The notes under the pieces are model-generated. The model saw only the letters and a program-made list of their open reading frames with translations, ran no database searches and had not been told where the DNA came from. A stretch of 64,000 bases of DNA from Sinotaia quadrata (Eukaryota > Mollusca > Gastropoda > Architaenioglossa > Viviparidae), in contig CM054181.1 of the NCBI GenBank assembly GCA_028829895.1, positions 44,508,759 to 44,572,758 of the forward strand, written 5' to 3'. Both the position numbers and the translations under genes were made by a program. The number at the start of each line of letters is the position of its first letter. Positions within the stretch are counted from its first letter, which is position 1. This document shows positions 26,801 through 36,193 of the stretch, one piece after another.

Positions 26801-29800
26801 AAGATGAAATTTTATTTTAAAGGCGTTATCCTCATTAATCATAGAATTCATTAACTAATTTTGTCTTTGGAGATGTACTAATGTGAACAGTCCCAAAGTC
26901 AATTAAATAATGTTGGAAAACTACTAAGTCAAACAAAACTACTGCCAATAAGACAACTAATATGAATGGTAGAAAACAAAAAACAAGGTTAAATTTGTGG
27001 CCACACAGCCAAGATGGAGAGGAAATGGTCTCTACCTATATTCAGTTCAAAATGCATAATACTTTATGATGTTATGCCTTGAAAATGATTACAACCAGTG
27101 CTTCACCATCTATGGTAGTTGCAACCATAGAATGATAGACAATTCTACTATTGTGTATATTATTATTTCTTTTCCCAGTATGCGTATATAATTTGAAAAT
27201 GTGACTCAGGGACTGCATAACATAACTTGGATGCACAAGTTCTAAGGTAATACTGCATTAGCATACAAGAATTTACAACTTCCTGGAATATCCATCCAAG
27301 TTTTCATTAATTTTTCTATCTGGGAAGGAGCAGCTGAATGAGTCCGCTACACAGCCTACATCTCATTGGAATGAACTATATAATACTCCAAGAATACTTA
27401 CAAGTATGACCATTTTTCTTTAAATTCTTTATCTGTTCTCTCATTGTTTGCTGTACCTACCTGAGTGAAATTGCATCATAAACACCAGTATAAAGCCGAG
27501 CCATGAAGAGGGCAAGGTCATTGGCTTCTGACCCACTGTTAGTGAAATACACCACCTGCCAAGCCAGATAGGGCAACAATATGATTTGTCTGGAATTCAT
27601 TTCATGTGACAATTTATACAATTTACACTTTAGTGCACTTATCTAAAAAAAAAATGGTGACAACGGAATTTAATCTTGCCCAGGTGATTGACTAACCAAC
27701 AACATCAATTTCATTTCAAACAGAATTCAGTGTGACTGTACAACTCATCACCAAGTAAACAATTCACACACAACATACATTATGACAATATGACATACAA
27801 ATTCTGAGTTCAGAATCATAAAAGAAGTTCAAGAGTAAATTTTTTTAAACTGTATCATTCAATCATCATTACACTACAGTGAGCAACCAATCCAACAGTA
27901 CACTACTGGCAGTTTCATCTTGCCAGAATTATAAAATCAATTTTCTTTGAAAAAATACTTTGACATTTGAATTATACACCCTTTTACATGTATGTGGAAA
28001 TGAAATTTAAAAAAAACAAATGAGTGTGAAACAAAAATACTCTCAGCTGTATGCAAAAGGATTTATGACTACAAATGGCTATAGCGCAAAAGTAATTTTA
28101 GCGTCTTTAGCCAGGTTTTGCCATGCAGCATCACAAATGTTCAAAAGTGTCCTGTTCTTATACTTGGGTTTTTCACCTTCATATGCTATTAGTATTATAC
28201 CTTAAGATTTCCAGGGAATTTTGCCACTAATTTCTCAGCATATGTATGAATAGGTTCATGTAAGTAGATGTTTGTTGTGTGCCAAAGCTTTCGCAACTGA
28301 TCTTCTGCAGCTTGAACTATTTTCCTGCAAAAACATCAAAACAAATAAATAAGTGTTAAATTATGTCCAACAGCCATATACATTTGAACTGCTGAAATAC
28401 AAGATGAAAAAGAATGTTTATCATAGAATCAAAGTACTTTTATTCAAATTTGCTGACTTACTCGGTAATTAATTACAAGTATGTGTTGAAACAGATGCTA
28501 AACATAGTCAAAGTTCAGTGTTTCAAAAACATACTATACACATTGTGTGCGCTACAAACTAGTATGGAATGCATTTATTCTTTTTTCAAATTCAATCAAA
28601 ACTTGTGTATCAAAAAAAAATGCATTTATGAACTTCTGCCAAGCTCAAACAAAAATTGTGTTGGAGAACTGAATGCATTTATTGTTTCTCAAAATATTGT
28701 ATTACATTTTGAGAAAGAATAACTGCATTTAGTCACCTATGATGATTAAATAGATGTATTTAAAAAAATCATTCATGCAATTTCAGCCTGCAAATGTGTT
28801 TTAATTAATGTTTTAATATATAATATGTATATAATACATAATAATAATAATATAATATTAATATTTAATATGTATATAAAAAGTCACACTAAAAAATTGG
28901 ACAAGTTAAAATTTCAAGAAAAAATGTCATGCACAAAACTGCAAATACTCAACAATTTTTTTTTTAAAAACAAAATTTAACAAATATATGACTCCAAAAA
29001 TATTTGTCTAGGAAACTACCATTAGATGTATGTCTTTCATGAGACAAGATTAAAATTTTTATGGTCATTCTCCAGAGACCCTAAACAAAGATTTAATTAA
29101 AGATACATTAATTTTAAATTAAACAAGATAGAGTTCAATGAGTTCACCTAGAATGAAAGAAAAAGAAAAAGATTTTGTAGTGTCAGGAAGACTTACGGAT
29201 GGCAATGACCTACGCTGACTGTTACAACTCCAGCAAAAAGATCCAGATATCGTTTTCCCGCTGTGTCCCAGAGATATTGCATGAATCCTTGGTGAACATA
29301 AAGTGGCTTTTTGTAGAAGGTCAGAATGACTGGACTTATATTTGATTTCCGTACACGAAGTACATCATCGATACTTTTGCCCTAAGGTCAGGAGAATAAG
29401 AAAATCATTTGTTTAAAGATGCAATGCTTATCAAAATTGGGCATGCTTTTAAGGATATATTCAAATAAATTACTTGCCAAACAATTTAAATTTCACTGGC
29501 AGGGGTCGTTTCACCAGCTTTACAAGCTTGTTATATTGTTTACATTTCCACTTCTATATTTAAAAATGAAGTTGATATGTGATGCTTATAATTTAAAAAT
29601 CAGACAAACAGCATATCTTTGTGAAGTGCCCCTCTTAGCTATGAAATGTGTGAAGGTCAGACCCTATAACAAACATGCAGCGAATGGGCCCACTAGTTGG
29701 TAAATGGATTTTGAACCAGTAACCATTCAGGGAGAAAGGTGGAAGCCAAATGCAATAACCATTAATATCTCTGAGGCCTGACTAAGTTTCTCTGTCTGCA

Positions 29801-32118
29801 TTTACAAAGACCTGGACAGGTGGAATTAATTAGATTAAATGATTGTGAAGTGTAACCTGTTAGCCTGCTCTTCACAGATCCATACAAGCTTAACTTCATT
29901 TCCTCTATCAGAGTTATCTTTTGCACTTGGTCTAATATTAGGTGACTAATGTCTGGTATATTCATGTATTTTTCTAGAGTTTTCACAGCCAAGAGGAAGT
30001 GTGTAGCTATAAGATAGTGTTGTCTGATTTATTTTTGTTAGCCTGAATGAGGCCCGATAGCATGGCCATCATCTTGCCTGTGAAGATGGAGGCAATCTGT
30101 GATTCTAAAGCTAGTGTGGTCATAGGGTAGGTAAATCCCTCTCTCAATTTTTCCAGTAACACGATCATGGGAGCCATGTATACTTTGATCAGGTCTGAGA
30201 AATTGTCCTCTAGGTATTGTAAATGAGGTTGGGAAAGTCATTTTTGCTAAATTTTACTAGTGTTCTATCTGTTTGTGGTGGTTTAATTTGCCAGTGGTAT
30301 TTCTGTCAGTTTGTCTGGGAGTGGTTCAGTTATAAGTTTCTTCCCCATCATTGTTTCTATTTCTCCTATGATGTTTTTAATGGTTGATATTTGGGAGGCG
30401 ATTATTTTATTGGATACTGTTTGTAGTTTTAAGTGTAGGGTCTGACTCATCATTCAATTAGTTATTTAGTATCTGAAAGGGATTTTGTCCACTGTTTGTA
30501 GTTTTAAGTGTAGGGTCTGACTCATCATTCAATTAAGGGATTTTGTCCACTGTTTGTAGTTTTAAGTGTAGGGTCTGACTCATCATTCAATTAAGGGATT
30601 TTGTCCACTGTTTGTAGTTTTAAGTGTAGGGTCTGACTCATCATTCAATTAGTTATTTAGTATCTGAAAGGGATTTTGTCCACTGTTTGTAGTTTTAAGT
30701 GTAGGGTCTGACTCATCATTCAATTAGTAGTATCTGAAAGGGATTTTGTCCACTGTTTGTAGTTTTAAGTGTAGGGTCTGATTCATCATTCAATTAGTAC
30801 AGGGGTCGGGAACCTATGGCTCGCGAGCCAGATGTGGCTCTATTGATGGCTGCATCTGGCTCGCAGACAAATGTTCGATTATAAAAAAAAATGTTTCTTT
30901 AGACTCCTTTGATCTATATATTAATTGCATATCAATATTTCATTCTACAAATGAGCTAAAGTCTACTAAAGACTCAACGCCTGCATGAAGCTTAACCTCA
31001 CCACGTATCAACCAGACTACAAAGCCATGAGCAAAGCCATGCAGCACCAGAAGTCGCATTAATGGTAGGAAATACTCATTATTGATTAGCAACAGCATAA
31101 CAATGTTATTAAAAAAAAGAATTCAAAGACATAATTATTGTACTTTTAGTGTTGAAATTACACAAAATGCACACATTTACTTGAATTTTTAGTTTTAAAC
31201 ATAATGTATGGCTCTCACAGAATTACTTTTCAAAATATGTGGTGTCAATGGCTCTCTCAGACAAAAAGGTTCCTGACCCCTGAATTAGTATCTGAAAGGG
31301 ATTTTGTCCACTCTCAACTATAACACTAATGTTGGATGTTGACCCAAGGTGATTTTTAGGGCTTTAGCATGAGTAGAGAGGAGCCTATTCAATAGGGGAG
31401 TTCTTAAGTTTAAGAAGAGTGGGGGTATGTACAGCAGCCATGACATCACAAAGGCATGGTAAAGGCTAAGTATTGTTTTAACTTTTGCTCTCCAAATGGG
31501 TTTAAAAACATGATTTCATGAGGTTTATCCCACTGCTGGCTTATGTTATGCACTGGTTTATATATTCATTCTACTGGCTGTTGACTTGGAATATAACTTC
31601 AAGGAATTTTATACTGGTTTTATTATATTCAATTTCTAGTGCATCTATTTGCAATTTAGGGTAATTTCTTTCCATTTTTGGTTATGTCTGAAAGATTATG
31701 GCTTGCACTTTTGTTACTGATAGATTAAACCATTATTTGTGATGATCAGATGAAGACACCACCCAAAAAAAAAAAAGAAAGAACAATGGGAAAGAACTAC
31801 ATAAAAGAAAGAAGGTAGGTGGGCAAGGAAGGAAGAAAGAAAGGAAAGGGGGAGGGAAAGAAGGGGAGAAAGAAGAGAAAGAAAGGAAGAAGAAACAGAT
31901 ACAAGGAGTTAGGGAGGCAAGGGAGTAAAGAAGGAAAGGAGAAAGGGGGGAGGGGAGAAAGAAAGAAAGGAAAGGGGAAATAGATAAAAACTAACTTTGT
32001 GAGGGGTTGGCTTGAAATCACAGGGTGGCATTTCAGGAAGACCACTGCTGCTCTGAGCGATTCGTTGTGTTGTAATGTTTGTACATCTCAATACTGCTGA
32101 AACATTCATGAAATACAT
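8782..32118 (-). CDS. AGXT2: Alanine-glyoxylate aminotransferase 2, mitochondrial (13 coding exons, complete)
   Basis: Class-III PLP aminotransferase. Known members move the amino group of L-alanine to glyoxylate and also use D-beta-aminoisobutyrate and dimethylarginines in the mitochondrial matrix. Coding exons, 5' to 3' on the minus strand: 32118-31996, 29381-29197, 28324-28201, 27555-27461, 22773-22680, 22224-22159, 20299-20168, 17537-17445, 16993-16921, 15454-15306, 13075-12926, 11813-11715, 8886-8782. Their lengths sum to 1488 nt = 495 codons plus stop; all 12 introns are GT-AG and all phases agree. Visible motifs: MPPCDF (30-35), SGSEAN (151-156, PLP phosphate), YHG (179-181), CIADE with Asp303 (pyridine nitrogen), TLAKGIGNG with Lys333 (Schiff base), NTFGGNP (361-367), [10 protein letters not shown] (from Arg414), [11 protein letters not shown] near the C-terminus. 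The human protein is 514 residues, so it is full length. The N-terminus (residues 1-29: several Arg, no acidic residue until Glu29) fits a mitochondrial presequence. I see no break. The chief uncertainty is whether a non-coding 5' exon exists. Confidence 0.95.
9310..9935. repeat. ~55-bp minisatellite, ~11 units, graded decay
   Basis: Unit GATTGTAAATGTGTACAGCT + AGAGTTATGACTGTAATGAG + GTATGAACAAACTCAT. Units 9640-9840 are near-identical; outer units are degenerate. Lies in the last AGXT2 intron, directly abutting the solo LTR. Confidence 0.88.
9942..11575 (-). mobile_element. Solo LTR, family 1 copy A (1.63 kb)
   Basis: Starts TGTTAC and ends GTAACA (inverted 6-mers with TG..CA tips), flanked by ATGAG at 9937-9941 and 11576-11580, a perfect 5-bp duplication typical of LTR retrotransposons. 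About the same length and order as the copy at 23304. Lies in the last AGXT2 intron. Orientation is inferred as minus from the TATA-like AATAAATA (11351-11344) placed beside two CACGTG sites. No internal retroviral-type genes remain. Confidence 0.85.
11344..11466 (-). promoter_or_regulatory. Putative LTR promoter motifs (copy A)
   Basis: GAAgcTTCtcGA (11454-11465), TTCgaGAA (11400-11407), two CACGTG sites (11370-11375 and 11382-11387) and a decayed TATA (AATAAATA, 11351-11344). Conserved with copy B although the rest has drifted. Confidence 0.4.
11715..11813 (-). CDS. AGXT2: AGXT2 coding exon 12 (residues 429-461)
   Basis: Acceptor CTATAG|GCT, donor GGCAAT|GTAATT. Encodes RKPLPVDAV and [16 protein letters not shown], matching the PLP..EV...CKDMGLLVG segment of vertebrate AGXT2. 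Confidence 0.95.
11814..12925. other. AGXT2 intron 11, AT-rich
   Basis: No repeats or regulatory sites stand out. A 160-codon minus-strand frame (12479-11997) is Ile/Tyr/Phe-rich, typical of AT-rich non-coding DNA. Confidence 0.6.
12926..13075 (-). CDS. AGXT2: AGXT2 coding exon 11 (residues 379-428)
   Basis: Acceptor TTTACAG|GTG, donor GACAAG|GTTAGA. Encodes [20 protein letters not shown] and [14 protein letters not shown]; Arg414 lies in the conserved RGKGL substrate-carboxylate motif. Confidence 0.97.
13740..13955. repeat. ~50-65-bp tandem repeat, 4 units
   Basis: Unit AATAAAGATAATAGAGGGAG + ATA.AGGACTATGTTGTTATTATTCATATT. In AGXT2 intron 10. Confidence 0.8.
14210..14460. repeat. ~44-bp tandem repeat, ~6 units
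   Basis: Unit TTAATTGCTGTTGATTAGTA + ATGTTAGCGCTGTCTTGTATACA. In AGXT2 intron 10. Confidence 0.88.
14570..15260. repeat. ~36-bp minisatellite, ~18 diverging units
   Basis: Core TTACTCTTGATTTATCAGTC + TTAATGTGCCCCAATT, with units drifting to TCATCTCAGTCTACCCTTAA. It ends ~45 bp from AGXT2 exon 10 and so sits at that exon's 5' splice site. Confidence 0.9.
15306..15454 (-). CDS. AGXT2: AGXT2 coding exon 10 (residues 329-378)
   Basis: Acceptor TTTCAG|TG, donor GAT|GTGAGT. Carries the catalytic lysine in [13 protein letters not shown] (Lys333) and the NTFGGNP loop that completes the PLP phosphate site from the neighbouring subunit. Confidence 0.97.
15545..15640. repeat. ~33-bp tandem repeat, 3 units
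   Basis: Unit AGGCATAATATAAATACCAG + GTTGGAACATGG. In AGXT2 intron 9. Confidence 0.88.
15815..16205. repeat. ~62-bp minisatellite, ~6-7 units
   Basis: Unit AGTACAATTCACTGCCATGT + CTAGTGGTACTTTTGATCTC + ATGACATAAAAATAACTC. In AGXT2 intron 9. Confidence 0.9.
16921..16993 (-). CDS. AGXT2: AGXT2 coding exon 9 (residues 305-329)
   Basis: Acceptor CTTTAG|GTA, donor ATTG|GTGAGT (phase 1, split Val). Encodes [19 protein letters not shown] and MPDI, the conserved QTGFGR block. Confidence 0.96.
17445..17537 (-). CDS. AGXT2: AGXT2 coding exon 8 (residues 274-304)
   Basis: Acceptor TTTTAG|GGT, donor GAA|GTAAGT. Encodes [19 protein letters not shown] and VCIADE; Asp303 is the conserved residue that pairs with the PLP pyridine nitrogen. 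Confidence 0.96.
17538..20167. other. AGXT2 intron 7
   Basis: 2.6 kb without recognised genes. One local duplication: AATCAAAGACTAATTAATTA appears at about 19462 and 19515. The rest is unique sequence. Confidence 0.6.
20168..20299 (-). CDS. AGXT2: AGXT2 coding exon 7 (residues 230-273)
   Basis: Acceptor TTTATAG|ACA, donor ATACAA|GTCAGT. Encodes TIRSCSC...C followed by YVEQLEDVI and GAFIAEVIQ. It keeps the Cys-rich TIR.CSC feature typical of AGXT2 among class-III aminotransferases. Confidence 0.95.
20563..21905. repeat. Dispersed repeat family 3, copy A (~1.3 kb)
   Basis: Shares long blocks with 52980-53935: AACTGACTGATTGA, TTTTACATAGAGATGTATTA, CCATTGATAT..GG, GCTACAATTGTTGTTCTG, TCTGATAAGAACTATCCTGT, TTGTAATTAGTTATGGATGA. 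Relative to copy B it carries extra sequence around 21410-21760. Ends are not resolved; the last bases (GGCAGCACA) suggest an LTR-like tip. In AGXT2 intron 6. Confidence 0.7.
22159..22224 (-). CDS. AGXT2: AGXT2 coding exon 6 (residues 208-229)
   Basis: A short 66-nt exon: acceptor GTGCAG|ACC, donor CAG|GTAAGA. Encodes [19 protein letters not shown], almost residue for residue the vertebrate [14 protein letters not shown] block. Confidence 0.96.
22680..22773 (-). CDS. AGXT2: AGXT2 coding exon 5 (residues 176-207)
   Basis: Acceptor ATTTCAG|A completes the split Arg codon; donor CAACAA|GTAAGC. Contains NGYHGASPY, equivalent to GAYHG in the human enzyme, whose aromatic residue stacks on the PLP ring. 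Confidence 0.95.
23304..24913 (-). mobile_element. Solo LTR, family 1 copy B (1.61 kb)
   Basis: TGTTAC...GTGACA, flanked by GTATC at 23299-23303 and 24914-24918. Homologous along its length to the copy at 9942, with small indels. In AGXT2 intron 4. On the minus strand TATAAATA (24706-24699) follows CACGTG (24730-24725), so the LTR probably reads in the same direction as AGXT2. Confidence 0.87.
24699..24820 (-). promoter_or_regulatory. Putative LTR promoter with heat-shock-like and E-box motifs (copy B)
   Basis: In minus order: GAAgcTTCtcGA (24808-24819, read on plus), TTCtaGAA (24755-24762), TCACGTGA (24724-24731), then TATAAATA (24706-24699). The first two match the alternating GAA/TTC layout of heat-shock elements; the third is a perfect E-box palindrome. 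The same order recurs in copy A. Confidence 0.45.
25195..25945. repeat. ~46-bp minisatellite, ~16 units
   Basis: Unit ATTTGATTTCAACCACAAAC + AATAAACAGAAGTACTGATC + TAAGAT. Left units are near-identical, right units decay. In AGXT2 intron 4. Confidence 0.92.
25946..27460. other. AGXT2 intron 4, right part
   Basis: 1.5 kb unique AT-rich DNA between a minisatellite and exon 4. No coding or RNA feature seen. Confidence 0.6.
27461..27555 (-). CDS. AGXT2: AGXT2 coding exon 4 (residues 145-176)
   Basis: Acceptor GGCAG|GTG, donor CTCAG|GTAGGT (phase 2, split Arg). Contains [19 protein letters not shown], the class-III signature in which SGSEAN binds the PLP phosphate. Confidence 0.96.
28201..28324 (-). 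CDS. AGXT2: AGXT2 coding exon 3 (residues 104-144)
   Basis: Acceptor TTGCAG|G, donor AAG|GTATAA. Encodes the [20 protein letters not shown] stretch, matching the LWHTS...H.P.HEYAEKL region of the vertebrate enzyme. Confidence 0.95.
29197..29381 (-). CDS. AGXT2: AGXT2 coding exon 2 (residues 42-103)
   Basis: Acceptor CTTAG|GGC, donor CC|GTAAGT (phase 2). Encodes the N-terminal segment including [17 protein letters not shown] and the conserved TVSVGHCHP motif shared by AGXT2 orthologues. The split codon is a proline. Confidence 0.95.
30405..30799. repeat. ~75-bp tandem array, ~6 units, in decayed LINE
   Basis: Unit GGGATTTTGTCCACTGTTTG + TAGTTTTAAGTGTAGGGTCT + GACTCATCATTCAATTAG, with or without TTATTTAGTATCTGAAA (short and long forms alternate). 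A further fragment resumes after the hAT MITE at 31283-31310. Confidence 0.92.
30800..31282. mobile_element. hAT-type MITE (483 bp) with perfect 8-bp TSD
   Basis: Begins CAGGGGTCGGGAACCT and ends with the inverted repeat AGGTTCCTGACCCCTG (one mismatch in 16). Flanked by AATTAGTA at 30792-30799 and 31283-31290, an exact 8-bp duplication diagnostic of hAT. The 5' end carries the GGCTCGCGAGCC..TGTGGCTC palindromic motif seen in several animal hAT families. No transposase. It sits inside a tandem array within a decayed LINE. Confidence 0.92.
31771..31990. repeat. Purine (GA/GGAAA) tract
   Basis: About 220 bp almost free of pyrimidines, ending a few bases from the AGXT2 exon 1 donor. On the transcript it is a long polypyrimidine stretch. 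Confidence 0.9.
31996..32118 (-). CDS. AGXT2: AGXT2 coding exon 1 (residues 1-41)
   Basis: ATG at 32118 is preceded in frame by TTG and then a TAA stop (32122-32124), so it is the first usable start; a second ATG lies three codons on. It encodes a Ser/Thr/Arg-containing leader and then MPPCDFKP, the conserved entry to the AGXT2 catalytic domain. Donor is AAA|GTTAGT, phase 0. A TTTCAG just inside the exon could be an acceptor if transcription starts further upstream. Confidence 0.88.
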
Positions 32119-32509
32119 CAATTAAATTATATATCAAAAGCATCCTTCAAAGGGAGAAGGGGTGGGGAGAGTAGGATACAATAGTACTGACTACTGGAAA
32201 AAGGTAAGTCAATGTGAGAAAATTAAATCACAGGTCATGCTTTGTCAAATACATGTATGTCTGACAGCCTTACAATTTTTAAAAAACTGTTCCAACAATA
32301 GCACTTTAGCAGAGTCAACAGGCAACTATGATTGATCCAATATTTATCATATCTCTTTAAAATATTTTTATATTTATCTTTTCTTTTTGGGGGGGAGGGG
32401 AGAGTGAGGAAGTATGGGCCCCATAATAGCACAGTCAATAGTCAGCAAACTTAAAAGATATTTTCCTCACATATATATATATTGTCCCCTTAGTGCTAAT
32501 AAAAGCAAC

Positions 32510-32705
32510 TTACAAATATAATGGCACAGCCTACTATATATAGAGTGACATATTCAACTGACCCAATATATATAATATACCAGACAAGTGACCCAATATT
32601 ATACCAAGTGACCCAATATATAAAACAGACAAGTGACTCGATATATATACCATACAACTGACCAAATATATTTAATATACCAGACAAGTGACCCAATATG
32701 CAATG
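32510..32705. repeat. ~30-40-bp tandem repeat just upstream of AGXT2
   Basis: Irregular units AAGTGACCCAATATATATAA + TATACCAGAC, ~6 copies, 400-600 bp 5' of the start codon; AT-rich. Confidence 0.8.
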
Positions 32706-33469
32706 ACATTACCAACTGTCCCAGTATACTCTGTCAAAGTTGAAGTATTCTAATGGTAGTGGTCTCATTAAAACAGCCAGCCACTCCTTTAGAAAAAATT
32801 AATGAGTTTGTATTTTGTTTTCTTGTCTGGGGACAAGCTCTTTAATTTTATCATAGTAAGTTAAGTACATACAAGTAAATTGTTAATACTTAATAGCTAT
32901 ATACTAGAATACATGCTATACTATAAGTGTAAGCATTAAAAGTAATACTTGTAGAAACAAATAATAAATTTCAGGAGAAATAAGTCAGCTTAAAGACACA
33001 ATGCTTACCAAAAACCGGACATATATTTAAGAATATATTCAAATAAATTACCTACCAAATAAACCAAATGTCACTGTTAAATGGCTTTTGCCATTAACAA
33101 GCAAATTCAATAATTAAAGTTTGAAACATAGTCTTTAAATATCTTCTTATTTCTAAATGAATAAGATGAATAAAAGTAACTAATGTCTTCTTAGGAGGCT
33201 TTATTCAGGAAGAGTTCAACCCTTACTCCATCACTGCCACCACCCCAAAAAACAAAAAAAAAGATAAATATAAAAATATTTTTGAGAGATATGATAAATA
33301 GTGTGAATCAGATTTTACTGGCATATATTCCTTAATACTAACCTATACAATTTAAGATATAATATGGAAACCTTTCATTTTAAAAATGCTATGAAAATCA
33401 TTACAAATATCTACATGAATAATGAATGCTGGTTTATACATTACAATACATAAGTAAAATATCTTCAGC

Positions 33470-33725
33470 ACTGATCTCCAACATACACTGCAAAGCTTGG
33501 TGGTCTTCAGCGCTGAGTTCTAACATACAATGATACAGTTTACTAAAACTCAGCAGTCATCGGCACTGAGTTCTAACATACAGTGTACTAAAACTCAGCA
33601 GTCATCAGCAGTTCTAACATACAGTGTACTAAAACTCAGCAGTCATCAGCAGTTCTAACATACAGTGTACTAAAACTCAGCAGTCATCAGCAGTTCTAAC
33701 ATACAGTGTAAAACCTGGCAGTCTT
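33470..33725. repeat. ~40-bp tandem repeat, ~6 units
   Basis: Unit GTACTAAAACTCAGCAGTCA + TCAGCAGTTCTAACATACA. Confidence 0.9.
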
Positions 33726-33789
33726 CAGAATAAATAAAACATGATGCATTAGGATTACTGATTAATGACAGCATTGGCTTGCATTTCTA

Positions 33790-34855
33790 ATAATAGTATA
33801 GTAAATAGTAAATCTTTTTAAAATATAAAAAACTTAAAATAGTATAGTAAATCTTTTTAAAATATAAAAAAATAAAATAGTATAGTAAATCTTTTAAAAA
33901 TATAAATAAACTTAAAATAGTATAGTAAATCTTTTTAAAATATAAAAAAATTAAAATAGTTTAGTAAATCTTTTTAAAATATAAAAAAACTTAAAATAGT
34001 ATAGTAAATAGTAATTCTTTTTAAAATACAAAAAAATTAAAATAGTATAGTAAATAGTAATTCTTTTTAAAATACAAAAAACTTAAAATAAGTTTAGTAA
34101 ATCTTTTTAAAATACAAAACTTAAAATAATTTAGTAAATCTTTTTAAAATACAAAAAACTTAAAATAGTTTAGTAAATCTTTTTAAAATACAAAAAACTT
34201 AAAATAGTTTAGTAAATCTTTTTAAAATATAAAAAAATTAAAATAGTATAGTAAATCTTTTTAAAATATAAAAAAATTAAAATAGTATAGTAAATCTTTT
34301 TAAAATATAAAAAACTTAAAATAGTATATTAAATCTTTTTAAAATATAAATAAACTTAAAATAGTATAGTAAATCTTTTTAAAATATAAAAAAATTAAAA
34401 TAGTTTAGTAAATCTTTTTAAAATATAAAAAAACTTAAAATAGTATAGTAAATAGTAATTCTTTTTAAAATACAAAAAAATTAAAATAGTATAGTAAATA
34501 GTAATTCTGTTTAAAATACAAAAAACTTAAAATAAGTTTAGTAAATCTTTCTAAAAATACAAAAAACTTAAAATAGTTTAGTAAATCTTTTTAAAATACA
34601 AAAAACTTAAAATAGTTTAGTAAATCTTTTTAAAATACAAAAAACTTAAAATAGTTTAGTAAATCTTTTTAAAATACAAAAAACTTAAAATAGTTTAGTA
34701 AATCTTTTTAAAATACAAAAAACTTAAAATAGTTTAGTAAATCTTTTTAAAATACAAAAAACTTAAAATAGTTTAGTAAATCTTTTTAAAATACAAAAAA
34801 CTTGAAATAGTATAGTAAATAGTAATTCGTTTTAAAATATAAAAAAAACTAAAAA
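33790..34855. repeat. 1.07-kb AT-rich satellite, ~37-bp monomers with higher-order pattern
   Basis: Monomer AAACTTAAAATAGTATAGTA + AATCTTTTTAAAATATAAA; variants: ATAGT/TTAGT, inserted TAGTAATT, ATATAAA/ATACAAA. The same succession of variants occurs near 33.85-34.12 kb and again near 34.3-34.56 kb, about 0.44 kb apart. Confidence 0.93.
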
Positions 34856-34949
34856 TAATTCCCTGATTATAGGAGAATGTGGGGAATGCTTTCCACTACT
34901 GCTACAGAAATGGTTTCTGCTCAGTTAAAAAAGAAATATGTTACCCACT

Positions 34950-35125
34950 TTCAATCTGCTCATTTGGGTGTATCAACATGTAAAATGTATATATATGTTA
35001 TTTGTGACAAACCCTGTCTCAACCTGGTCATTTGGGTATAACAACACAGACAATAGTATATATATATACATATATATAAAACCTACTGTCTCAACCTGGT
35101 CATTTGGGTGTATCAGCATAAACAG
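34950..35125. repeat. ~75-bp tandem repeat, 3 units
   Basis: Unit begins CTCAACCTGGTCATTTGGGT and contains TATATATA; 3 copies. Confidence 0.8.
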
Positions 35126-36019
35126 TAAAATACATATAATGATCTACTCTGGTAAAATGAGTATGAACTGGCCAAAGAAGAAATGAGATAAACATTGATA
35201 ATGATACAATACTGAGCGTCTTTCTACATCAATTTTGACTTTTTATCAGAAGTCACTTCTGTCAGCATTATTCTATGATTTGCTTAAATAATACTGTAAA
35301 TATTCTTAATCTTATGCTAAATTAGTGAAATTTGTATTTTATAAACTTAAACCTAGACTTTAATACAAAATTATCAAACTATACTCTTAACATACCAAAG
35401 ATAAGCCCTTGTGTTATTTATCACTAAAAAGCCTTAGAACTTGATATATAACCAATCTGGCAATGACAAATTTCTTAGGGGATTTTGATCATAAAGACAA
35501 ACTGTTGAATTTGTAACCATTCTTTCTCCCATAATTTTCTCAAAATGGCTTCAGATCAGTGGCATAACCATTGCCCCAGAAGTGTTTGGGAGCCTTTTAA
35601 CAGAATGGGTTCAATATTCCAATAAAAAAAGAACTGTATTTGAAATTTGAAAATTATATACATGATCAAGTTTTCATAGGGCACACAGCAAGCTGATTCT
35701 CTGTAGAGCAGAGAGTGTATGGGTATGTGGGTGGGTGCATCTGTGTATGTTTGTGTGTACATGCATGTGGAAAATGGGGGTGGGGGTGGGGGCATTTTAG
35801 ATTTTCGCAGAGGGGCCTAGCATTTGAAGTTACACTACTGTTTTAGGTACATATTAACTTCAAATGCTTTAACTTCCTCAGTTTTAAAGTTAGAGTATGA
35901 TTGTTTTAACAAATACTAACTTCTAGTTCTATTAAATAAAAAAAATAATAAAAAGTCAAAATCTACTTTAGGTCTAATTTTGCCAGAGCAAGTTACATAT
36001 GCTCTCATCTATACTAATC

Positions 36020-36052
36020 AAGATAGATAGATAGATAGATAGATAGACAGAT
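36020..36052. repeat. (GATA)n microsatellite
   Basis: Seven to eight GATA units. Confidence 0.9.
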
Positions 36053-36193
36053 ATAAAGAGAGTATATGTGTGTGTTTAAGAAATCATGCCTGTGAGTTTG
36101 TAGAGAGATTAGAGAGAGTTATAGTTTCAGCTTGCTAATCATCTGTACTAACTTCTCTACTAGACAAAAACTTGTACTGTTAATAAGTAATAG

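Larger units (their letters stand above)
29762..31740 (-). pseudogene. Decayed non-LTR retrotransposon (RT 3' part plus RNase H), interrupted
   Basis: In AGXT2 intron 1, same strand. 31740-31320 reads, with stops and at least two frameshifts, as the end of a reverse transcriptase: [66 protein letters not shown]. 30241-29762 reads as RNase [19 protein letters not shown], a frameshift, [20 protein letters not shown] and [22 protein letters not shown] followed by RNase H suggests the I-like group of LINEs. A 75-bp tandem array and a hAT MITE split the two parts. The 5' end is missing: a purine tract and AGXT2 exon 1 follow. Confidence 0.8.
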
